NCBI RefSeq assembly: GCF_015070375.1
Contig: NZ_JADCLL010000011.1
Coordinates: 1 to 37,929 of the forward strand
Length of the DNA stretch: 37,929 nucleotides
Direction: 5' to 3'
Origin: Nocardioides kribbensis
GTDB taxonomy: Bacteria > Actinomycetota > Actinomycetes > Propionibacteriales > Nocardioidaceae
The notes beneath the pieces are model-generated. The model worked only from the letters and a program-made list of their open reading frames with translations, did not search any database and had not been told where the DNA came from. The first letter of the stretch is position 1. The number at the start of each line of letters is the position of its first letter. Positions 30,133 through 36,506 of the stretch are shown piece by piece. Made by a program: the position numbers and the translations under genes.

Positions 30133-30773
30133 CAGGTGCCCTCCCCGAGGCGGCGCACGAGCGCGTCGAGGTGGCCGCCCACGAGCAGCTTCTCGACGTG
30201 CTTGGCCAGCACGTCGGCCTCGAGGTTGACCCGGTCGCCGACGCGGCGCGAGCCCAGCGTGGTGCGCGCCAGGGTCTCGGGGATCAGGCTGACGGTGAAG
30301 CTGCGCTCGCCGGCCTCGACCACGGTGAGGCTGACGCCGTCGACGGTGATGGAGCCCTTGTCGACCAGGTAGCGGCCCAGGTCGCCGCCGGGCCCCTGCG
30401 GCAGGGAGACCTCGACGACCTCCCAGTGCTCGCTCGGGGTGCGACGCAGCACCTCGCCGACGCCGTCGACGTGGCCCTGCACGATGTGCCCGCCCAGCCG
30501 CTTGTCGGCGGTGACCGCACGCTCGAGGTTGACCCGGTCGCCCGGCGCGACGCCGCGCAGGCCGGTCTTGTCGAGGGTCTCCTGCATGACGTCGGCGGTC
30601 CAGGTCGTGGCCGTGCGCTCCGCGACGGTCAGGCAGCAGCCGTTGACCGAGATCGAGTCGCCGAGACCGGCGTCCTCGAGCACGACCGAGGCCTCGACGG
30701 TGAGGCGGATCGCGTCGCCCTGCTCCTCGACGGCGGCCACGGTGCCGAGCTCCTCGACGATTCCGGTGAACAT
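30132..30773 (-). CDS. ribE: riboflavin synthase alpha subunit
   Basis: Final step: dismutation of two lumazines to riboflavin. The 213-residue product is two tandem lumazine-binding repeats. Repeat 1 has MFTGIVEELGTV and SISVNGCCLTV, and repeat 2 has HIVQGHVDGVGEV and SITVDGVSLTVV. It ends KHVEKLLVGGHLDALVRRLG. Start: ATG at 30773, overlapping the ribD stop by 1 nt. The name ribE follows the enzyme; some actinobacterial papers use ribC or ribE1. Confidence 0.98.
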   Translation of the reverse strand: MFTGIVEELGTVAAVEEQGDAIRLTVEASVVLEDAGLGDSISVNGCCLTVAERTATTWTADVMQETLDKTGLRGVAPGDRVNLERAVTADKRLGGHIVQGHVDGVGEVLRRTPSEHWEVVEVSLPQGPGGDLGRYLVDKGSITVDGVSLTVVEAGERSFTVSLIPETLARTTLGSRRVGDRVNLEADVLAKHVEKLLVGGHLDALVRRLGEGT

Positions 30774-31948
30774 CAGCGGGTCCCTCCTGGGATGGGCGCC
30801 GGCGGGACGGCCGGCTGGTCGACGGGGTGCTCGGCGGGGTGCTCGGCGTGGTCGGACCCGCGCGGGGCGGGCACCAGGGTGAGGCGTACGTCGGGCTGCT
30901 CGCCCTCCACGCCCTCGATGACGGTGACGTCGGTGAGCACCGGTCGCAACGCTGCGGCGACGGTGCTGATTCCGAGGTCGCCCACGGCGCCGGCGCCCGC
31001 ACCCAGCAGCACGGGGGCGACGTAGGCGACGATCTCGTCGACGAGCCCGGCGCGCACGAACGCCGCGGCCAGGCGCGGGCCGCCCTCGAGGAAGACGTGG
31101 CGGCGCTCGAGCCCGGCGAGCTGGGCCAGCGCGGCCCGGGGGTCGCGGGTGCGCAGGTGCACGGTCTCGGCGGAGCCGTCGAGGACCCGGCGACCCGGCG
31201 CGAGGTCGCTCTCCCCCATGACGGCGCGCAGCGGCTGGCGCTCCAGCGGGCGGTCCTGCTCGTCGCGCACGGTGAGCGCGGGGTCGTCGGCGGCCACCGT
31301 GCCGGTGCCGACGAGCACGGTGTCGGCCAGGGCGCGCAGCCGGTGCACGTCGCGGCGGCTGGCGCGCCCCGAGATCCAGCGGCTGGTGCCGTCGGCGGCC
31401 GCGCTGCGCCCGTCGAGGGTGGCCGCCAGCTTCCAGGTCACGAAGGGGCGGCCGTGCTCGACCGCGAAGGTCCACACCCGGTTGAGCGCGCGGGCGTCGT
31501 GCTCGAGCAGGCCGGCCTCGACCACGAGGCCGGCCGCACGCAGGGTCTCGGCGCCGCCCCGGGCCACCGGGTTGGGGTCGGACTGGGCGTAGACGACCCG
31601 GCGTACGCCGGCCTCCACCAGCGCCTGCGCGCACGGTCCGGTGCGGCCGGTGTGGTTGCAGGGCTCCAGGGTGACCACGGCGGTGGTGCCGCGGGCGGCC
31701 GCTCCCGCGCGGGCCAGCGCGTCGGCCTCGGCGTGGGGCGTGCCGGCCCCGCGGTGGAAGCCCTCGGCCACGGTGGCGCCGTCGTCGGCGAGCAGGACGC
31801 AGCCGACCCGCGGGTTCGGCGACAGCGGCACGCCCGGGGTGGCGGCCAGGGCGAGGGCGCGACGCATGGCCGCCGCCTCGTGACCGGCGCCGTCGGTCCC
31901 ACCGGTGCCGTGCCCGGCGTCGTGTCCGGTGCCGTGCTCGCTGCTCAC
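30773..31948 (-). CDS. ribD: bifunctional riboflavin deaminase/reductase
   Basis: Deaminates and then reduces the pyrimidine intermediate of riboflavin synthesis. The 391-residue product has the zinc deaminase motifs PHAEADAL and LEPCNHTGRTGPC. The reductase domain has GRPFVTWKLAATLDGRSAAADG, WISG, and FLEGGPRLAAAF. Oddities are a His/Gly-rich N-terminus (EHGTGHDAGHGTGGTDGAGH, about 4-23) and a His/Pro-rich C-terminus (SDHAEHPAEHPVDQP), neither typical. Start: GTG at 31948 with AGAGGGG upstream. First gene after the FMN riboswitch. Confidence 0.96.
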   Translation of the reverse strand: MSSEHGTGHDAGHGTGGTDGAGHEAAAMRRALALAATPGVPLSPNPRVGCVLLADDGATVAEGFHRGAGTPHAEADALARAGAAARGTTAVVTLEPCNHTGRTGPCAQALVEAGVRRVVYAQSDPNPVARGGAETLRAAGLVVEAGLLEHDARALNRVWTFAVEHGRPFVTWKLAATLDGRSAAADGTSRWISGRASRRDVHRLRALADTVLVGTGTVAADDPALTVRDEQDRPLERQPLRAVMGESDLAPGRRVLDGSAETVHLRTRDPRAALAQLAGLERRHVFLEGGPRLAAAFVRAGLVDEIVAYVAPVLLGAGAGAVGDLGISTVAAALRPVLTDVTVIEGVEGEQPDVRLTLVPAPRGSDHAEHPAEHPVDQPAVPPAPIPGGTR

Positions 31949-32043
31949 CGCCGCCCCTCTCTGGTCCGTGCTCGGACTCCGGGGCTGACTGCGGTGGTCG
32001 ACGACGGCACGCGACGCGTGCGCCGACGGGTCACCTGCGTGCA

Positions 32044-32156
32044 CTTCCCATCCGGACTTTGACCGTCGGTCCAGGAGTTCCACCTGGTCAACCGGTCACT
32101 GGAGGTGACCGGGTCGCGGACTTTCACCGCCGGCTCGGATTTTCACCGACCCCAGA
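32044..32156 (-). ncRNA. FMN riboswitch (RFN element)
   Basis: On the minus strand the conserved RFN core appears in order: GGGGTCGGTGAAAATCCGA, then CCGGCGGTGAAAGTCCGCGA, a helix with GGTCACC/GGTGACC arms, GACCAGGTGGAACTCCTGG, and finally TCAAAGTCCGGATGGGAAG. It lies about 95 nt before ribD. Downstream GC hairpins (GCACGCGTCGCGTGC around 32010-32030, and GTCCGAGCACGGAC just before the ribosome site) are likely parts of the switch. FMN should repress the whole rib operon, including ribM. Confidence 0.95.
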
Positions 32157-32186
32157 GCACGCGAGCAATGTTGACTCGTCAGGTGC

Positions 32187-32192
32187 AGTTTA
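32187..32192 (-). promoter_or_regulatory. rib operon -10 box (tentative)
   Basis: TAAACT on the minus strand would start the transcript near 32180, about 25 nt before the riboswitch. No convincing -35 is seen. Confidence 0.4.
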
Positions 32193-32283
32193 ACCACACC
32201 CGTGTCGTCCGCGGGTGTGAGCACCCGCACAGCGGGGTCGGCGTGGCGGTCCGGGCGGGCGGCCGGGGGCCCGCGACCGGGGC

Positions 32284-32327
32284 GCGTCATGCGGACCGTG
32301 GATGCGCCTCCAGCCGTCGCATGACGC
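32284..32327. repeat. inverted repeat in the ribD-upstream gap
   Basis: GCGTCATGCG (32284-32293) and CGCATGACGC (32318-32327) are perfect 10-bp arms with a 24-nt loop, 60 bp beyond the stop of the 32388-32882 gene. It may be that gene's terminator. Nothing else was recognised in the 195-bp gap 32193-32387. Confidence 0.55.
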
Positions 32328-32387
32328 CGGCAGGGACACGCGGCAGGCGGGCACGGGCGGCGGCACAGGCGGCCGGGGTGGCGCTGC

Positions 32388-32882
32388 TCAGGCGGTGGCG
32401 TCCTCGCGGCGGCCGAAGGGCAGCAGCGCCAGGCCCTGACGGTCCAGGCCGGCGGGGTCGGCGGCGTCGCCCTCGAGGCGTGCGAAGCCCTCCTCGGCGT
32501 AGAGCGTGTCGCCGGCCTCGCGCGCGAGCACCTCGAGGAAGGTCAGCTGGTCCTCGCCCAGGCGCAGGTCGGCCTCCAGGGCGCGTGCGACGTCCCAGGC
32601 GTGGAGGGTCAGCTCGAGGGTGTCGTAGGGCGCGGTGGCGGCCAGGGCGGGGTCGTCGGGGATGGCGGCGGCGTAGGTGGCCATCAGGTCGCCGGTGACG
32701 TCGCCGGCCAGGTGCGCCCCGAGCACGTGCTCGTGGTGCTCGAGGACGTGGGTCACGACGTCGGAGACCGTCCACCCCGGGCAGGAGGGCACGGGCCTGA
32801 CCAGGTCGGCCGCACCGACGCGGTCGAGCACGGCGCGGAAGGTGTGGGCGGCGCGCAGGTAGGTGGCCTGGAGGGTCGGCAC
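32388..32882 (-). CDS. DinB/maleylpyruvate-isomerase-fold protein
   Basis: A 164-residue protein of the DinB-like four-helix superfamily (mycothiol-dependent maleylpyruvate isomerase N-terminal-type, TIGR03083-like). Evidence is PSCPGWTVSDVVTHVLEHHEHVL (His metal ligands, about 33-55) and LTLHAWDVARAL (about 91-102). Relatives bind a divalent metal and in actinobacteria may use mycothiol as thiol co-substrate; its own reaction is unknown. Start: GTG at 32882, 3 nt after the rpe stop, so the two are co-translated. Confidence 0.85.
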   Translation of the reverse strand: MPTLQATYLRAAHTFRAVLDRVGAADLVRPVPSCPGWTVSDVVTHVLEHHEHVLGAHLAGDVTGDLMATYAAAIPDDPALAATAPYDTLELTLHAWDVARALEADLRLGEDQLTFLEVLAREAGDTLYAEEGFARLEGDAADPAGLDRQGLALLPFGRREDATA

Positions 32883-32885
32883 GGC

Positions 32886-33581
32886 TCAGGCCCCCGGCAC
32901 GTCGGTGCCCGTGGCCGCGGCGCCCGTGGCGGCCTCGGCGGCCGCGCGCAGGCGGCCCACCATCTCGTCGGGGTCCTCGGCGGAGTAGACCGCGGAGCCC
33001 GCCACGAAGACGTCGGCGCCGGCCTCGGCGCACCGCTCGATGGTCTCCAGCGAGACGCCGCCGTCGACCTGGAGCCAGGTCTCGACGCCGTGGCGCTCCA
33101 GCAGGGCGCGGGTGCGGCGGATCTTGGGCAGCACCAGGTCGAGGAACGTCTGACCGCCGAAGCCGGGCTCCACGGTCATCAGCAGCACCATGTCGAGCTC
33201 GGGCAGCAGGTCGGCGTAGGGCTCGATCGGGGTGGCCGGGCGCAGGCCCATGCTGGCGCGACCGCCGGCGGCGCGGATCTCGCGGGCCAGCCGCACCGGC
33301 GCACGGGCCGCCTCGACGTGGAAGGTCACCGAGGCGCAGCCGGCCTCGACGTACGCCGGGGCGTGGGAGTCGGGATCCTCGATCATCAGGTGCGCGTCGA
33401 GGGGCAGGTCCGTGGAGCGCGCGAGGGCCTCGACCATCGTCGGGCCGAAGGTCAGGTTGGGCACGAAGTGGTTGTCCATGACGTCGACGTGCACCCAGTC
33501 GGCGCTGCCGATGCGGCCCACCTCCTCGCCCAGGCGGGAGAAGTCGGCGTTGAGGATGCTCGGCGTGATCTGGATGCCCAC
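32886..33581 (-). CDS. rpe: ribulose-phosphate 3-epimerase
   Basis: Interconverts ribulose 5-phosphate and xylulose 5-phosphate in the pentose phosphate pathway. The 231-residue TIM barrel has ITPSILNADFSRLGEE, WVHVDVMDNHFVPNLTFGP (metal His/Asp), HLMIEDPD, MTVEPGFGGQ and LQVDGGVSLETI. It supplies or drains ribulose 5-phosphate, the RibBA substrate, though the genes are in separate operons. Start: GTG at 33581, 8 nt after TAGGCT, probably leaderless. Confidence 0.97.
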   Translation of the reverse strand: MGIQITPSILNADFSRLGEEVGRIGSADWVHVDVMDNHFVPNLTFGPTMVEALARSTDLPLDAHLMIEDPDSHAPAYVEAGCASVTFHVEAARAPVRLAREIRAAGGRASMGLRPATPIEPYADLLPELDMVLLMTVEPGFGGQTFLDLVLPKIRRTRALLERHGVETWLQVDGGVSLETIERCAEAGADVFVAGSAVYSAEDPDEMVGRLRAAAEAATGAAATGTDVPGA

Positions 33582-33595
33582 GGGGGGTGAGCCTA
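33582..33595 (-). promoter_or_regulatory. leaderless promoter of rpe
   Basis: TAGGCT (33595-33590), 8 nt, then GTG. It matches the pattern in front of hisE exactly. Confidence 0.5.
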
Positions 33596-33653
33596 GGCGA
33601 GGGCCGGGGTCGGGGCCCCCCGGGGGCGGGCTCGCGGGGACGGCCCGACCGGC

Positions 33654-35321
33654 TCAGCCCGCGGCCAGCAGGTCGTGGTCGCGCACGACGTCGAGGGCCA
33701 GCGTGCGGTAGCCGACGCTGTCGAAGAGCACGGTGACCCGGTCGGCCTCCAGCTCGGTGACCACACCGTCGCCGAACTCGGGATGGTGCACCTGCTCCTG
33801 CAGGCGGTAGCCGACCTCGTCGGGGTCGACCGCGTCGGGGACGACCCCGGCACGGCAGGTGTCGCAGCGCCCGCAGGGCCCGTCGAGCTGCTCGCCGAGG
33901 TACTCCACCAGCACCTGGGAGCGGCAGCGGTCGGTCTCGGCGTAGTGGCGCACCAGCTCCACGCGGGAGCGCTCCAGGTCGCGGCGGCGGGTGGCCAGCT
34001 CGCGGGCGGCGTCGACCCCGGTGCCCCGCCCGGACTCCTCGGCGTCGCGCAGCAGGTTGACCAGGCGGCCCGCCTTGCGGCGACCGCAGCCCACCCGCTC
34101 GCCGACGAGCTCGACGGGGTCGAGGTCGGCGACGTCGTCGTCACCCTCGGCGCGGGCCGCGTCGAGGTCGTCGAGCGCGGCCCGGGCCTTCCTCAGGTCG
34201 CCCCGCGACGGCACGGTGGCCGAGAAGAACCGGCCCAGCGCCAGGTCCTCCTCGCGGTGCACCAGGGTCGCGGTGGCGTCGGCGCCGTCACGACCGGCCC
34301 GTCCCGCCTCCTGGTAGTAGGTGTCGGGCGACTCCGGCGCGTGGGCGTGCACCACGAAGCGCACGTCGGGCTTGTCGATGCCCATGCCGAAGGCCGAGGT
34401 GGCCACGACGATGTCGACCCCGCCGCCGACGAAGGCCTCCTGGGTCTCGCGGCGCCGGCGGTGGGCCAGACCCGCGTGGTAGGCCTCGACCGTGCGCTCG
34501 CCGAGGCGCTCGTCGGCGCGCAGCAGCTCGACGTAGCGCGCCGTGGCCGGGCGGGTGCGGCAGTAGACGATGCCCGCGGCGTCGGGGGGCCCGGCGAGGG
34601 CCGCGTCGAGCACTGCACGCTCCTGCTCGTCCTCGCCCGCGACGCGCACCACGTCGAGCACGAGGTTGTCACGGGCGAAGTCGGTGACGACCAGGCGCGG
34701 GTCGCGCAGCTCGAGCCGCTCGGCGATCTCCTCGCGCACCGGCGGCGCGGCGGTGGCCGTCATCGCCACCACCCGAGGGCGCCCCGAGGGGCTGGCCTCG
34801 CGGTCGCCCAGCTCGTCGAGCAGGGCGCCGAGGCGGTGGTAGTCGGGCCGGAAGTCGTGCCCCCACGCCGAGACGCAGTGCGCCTCGTCGACGGCCACCA
34901 GACCCGGACGGGCCACCGCGAGGCGGCGGCGTACGTCGTCGAGCGCCAGCTGCTCGGGGGCGAGGAAGAGGAAGTCGAGCTCGCCGGCCTCGGCCGCGGC
35001 GAGCACCTCCTCGCGCCGGGTGGCGCTCTCGGCCGAGCTCAGCCGGGCCGCCCGCACGTCGCCGCGCAGCGCCTCGAGGTGGTCGACCTGGTCCTGCTGC
35101 AGGGCCAGCAGGGGCGAGACCACGAGGGTCAGCCGCTCCAGGATCGTGCCGGCCAGCTGGTAGGTCAGCGACTTGCCCGCGCCCGTGGGCGAGATCAGCA
35201 GCACGTCGTGGCCCTCGAGCAGCGCGGTCGTCGCCTCGAGCTGGCCCGGCAGCAGGTCGGCGTGGCCGAAGACGTCGTGGGCGGCGCGGCGGACTCGGTG
35301 CTCGGTGGCGGAGGAGGTCAC
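33654..35321 (-). CDS. recQ: RecQ-type ATP-dependent DNA helicase without HRDC
   Basis: A 3'-5' superfamily-2 helicase of 555 residues. The helicase core has motif I LISPTGAGKSLTYQ, motif II VDEAHCVSAWGHDFRPDY, motif III MTATA, and motifs V and VI ATSAFGMGIDKPDVRFVVH and YYQEAGRAGRDG. A zinc site follows (CRSQVLVEYLGEQLDGPCG then CDTC). In place of an HRDC domain the C-terminus (about 505-555) has VHHPEFGDGVVTELEADRV, which resembles the Tudor/SH3-like tail of UvrD/PcrA helicases. Start: GTG at 35321. The 143-nt gap to the LigD-like gene is GC-rich with no recognised element. Confidence 0.93.
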   Translation of the reverse strand: MTSSATEHRVRRAAHDVFGHADLLPGQLEATTALLEGHDVLLISPTGAGKSLTYQLAGTILERLTLVVSPLLALQQDQVDHLEALRGDVRAARLSSAESATRREEVLAAAEAGELDFLFLAPEQLALDDVRRRLAVARPGLVAVDEAHCVSAWGHDFRPDYHRLGALLDELGDREASPSGRPRVVAMTATAAPPVREEIAERLELRDPRLVVTDFARDNLVLDVVRVAGEDEQERAVLDAALAGPPDAAGIVYCRTRPATARYVELLRADERLGERTVEAYHAGLAHRRRRETQEAFVGGGVDIVVATSAFGMGIDKPDVRFVVHAHAPESPDTYYQEAGRAGRDGADATATLVHREEDLALGRFFSATVPSRGDLRKARAALDDLDAARAEGDDDVADLDPVELVGERVGCGRRKAGRLVNLLRDAEESGRGTGVDAARELATRRRDLERSRVELVRHYAETDRCRSQVLVEYLGEQLDGPCGRCDTCRAGVVPDAVDPDEVGYRLQEQVHHPEFGDGVVTELEADRVTVLFDSVGYRTLALDVVRDHDLLAAG

Positions 35322-35464
35322 CTGCCCACCCTCGCCCGGCGCCGCCCTCCCGCGGACCGCCCGCTGGGGTGGAGGGGCCGCGCGGTCTCACCCCTTCGGC
35401 CCGCCCCACCCCGGCCCACCCCGGCCCCCCCGGCCCTGGCCTGCGCCCTGGCGCCGGAGCGGGC

Positions 35465-36433
35465 TCAGTCCTCCGGGTCGGCCGGCGGGGACGCCCCGTC
35501 GCGCTCGTCACGTGCGGCCCACTCGAGCAGCGGTGCGAGGTCGAAGGTGTGCTCGCCGTCGTCGAGCCCCGCGTGCAGGTCGCCGAGCTCGGCGAAGCGG
35601 GCCGGGACCGTGGCGATGGTGAAGTCGCGCGGGTCGGCGTCGTCGACCTCGTCCCAGCGGATCGGGGTCGAGACGCGGGCGTCGGGCAGTCCGCGCACCG
35701 AGTACGCCGCAGCGATCGTGTGGTCGCGGGCGTTCTGGTTGTAGTCGGGGAAGACCGCGCGGGGGTCGCGGTCCTTGCGCCACCAGGTGGTCGTGACGTC
35801 CTGCGGGCTGCGCCGCTCCACCTCGCGGGCGAACGCGAGCGCGGCGCGGCGTACGTCCTTGAAGCCGTGGTCCGGCGCGATCCTCACGTAGACGTGCAGG
35901 CCCTTGCTCCCGCTGGTCTTGGGGAAGCCGGTGGCCCCGAGGTCGTCGAGCACCTCGTGGGCGACGTGGGCGACCCGACGCACCGTGTCGTAGTCGCACT
36001 CGGGGCCGGGATCGAGGTCGATGCGCCACTCGTCGGGCTTCTCGGTGTCCTCGCGGCGGCTGTTCCACGGGTGGAACTCCACGGTCGACATCTGCACCGC
36101 CCACACCACCGCGGCCAGCTCGGTCACGCACAGCTCGTCGGCCGTGCGGTCCCACCGGGGGAAGTGCAGCCGCACGGTCTCGACCCAGGCCGGCGCACCC
36201 GCCGGCAGCCGCTTCTGGTGCACCTTGGGGCCGGCCAGGCCCTTCGGGAAGCGGTGGAGCATGCAGGGGCGGTCCTCGAGGGCGTGCACGATCCCGGGCC
36301 CCACCGCGAGGTAGTACTCGACCAGGTCGAGCTTGGTCGCGCCCGACTCGGGGAAGTACACGCGGTCGGGGTTGCTGACCCGCACCACCCGGCCCTCCAC
36401 CTCGACCTCGACCGCGGGTGCCTTCGTCGCCAT
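35465..36433 (-). CDS. stand-alone LigD-type primase-polymerase
   Basis: A 322-residue archaeo-eukaryotic primase-fold polymerase equal to the polymerase domain of LigD, with no ligase or nuclease domain. Landmarks are NPDRVYFPESGATKLDLVEYY, the catalytic acid pair in WRIDLDPGPECDYDTVR, TSGSKGLHVYVR (catalytic His region) and AVFPDYNQNARDHTIAAAYS (third acid). Relatives fill gaps and add ribonucleotides during end joining or repair. No Ku or ligase is in the window. Start: ATG at 36433, 6 nt after TAAGGT, probably leaderless. Confidence 0.94.
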   Translation of the reverse strand: MATKAPAVEVEVEGRVVRVSNPDRVYFPESGATKLDLVEYYLAVGPGIVHALEDRPCMLHRFPKGLAGPKVHQKRLPAGAPAWVETVRLHFPRWDRTADELCVTELAAVVWAVQMSTVEFHPWNSRREDTEKPDEWRIDLDPGPECDYDTVRRVAHVAHEVLDDLGATGFPKTSGSKGLHVYVRIAPDHGFKDVRRAALAFAREVERRSPQDVTTTWWRKDRDPRAVFPDYNQNARDHTIAAAYSVRGLPDARVSTPIRWDEVDDADPRDFTIATVPARFAELGDLHAGLDDGEHTFDLAPLLEWAARDERDGASPPADPED

Positions 36434-36445
36434 GGCTCGACCTTA
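36434..36445 (-). promoter_or_regulatory. leaderless promoter of the LigD-like gene
   Basis: TAAGGT (36445-36440), 6 nt, then ATG on the minus strand. No -35 recognised. Confidence 0.5.
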
Positions 36446-36461
36446 GGCGTCTCAGCGCGAT

Positions 36462-36495
36462 GACGAGGGGCGGCGGGCCGCCGCGGCCCCTCGTC
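36462..36495 (-). terminator. rsmB terminator hairpin
   Basis: GACGAGGGGC (36462-36471) pairs with GCCCCTCGTC (36486-36495), with further GC pairing possible inside the loop. It starts 11 nt after the rsmB stop and ends before the LigD-like gene's promoter. Confidence 0.7.
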
Positions 36496-36506
36496 GGCGC
36501 GGCGCC

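Noticed and set aside
32105..32698. Plus-strand coding region opposite the DinB-like gene.
   Set aside because: It runs through the FMN riboswitch and its promoter region, and the translation is Arg/Gly low complexity.
35322..35464. Possible regulatory element between recQ and the LigD-like gene.
   Set aside because: Only C-rich low-complexity sequence with no clear hairpin, promoter box or repeat.
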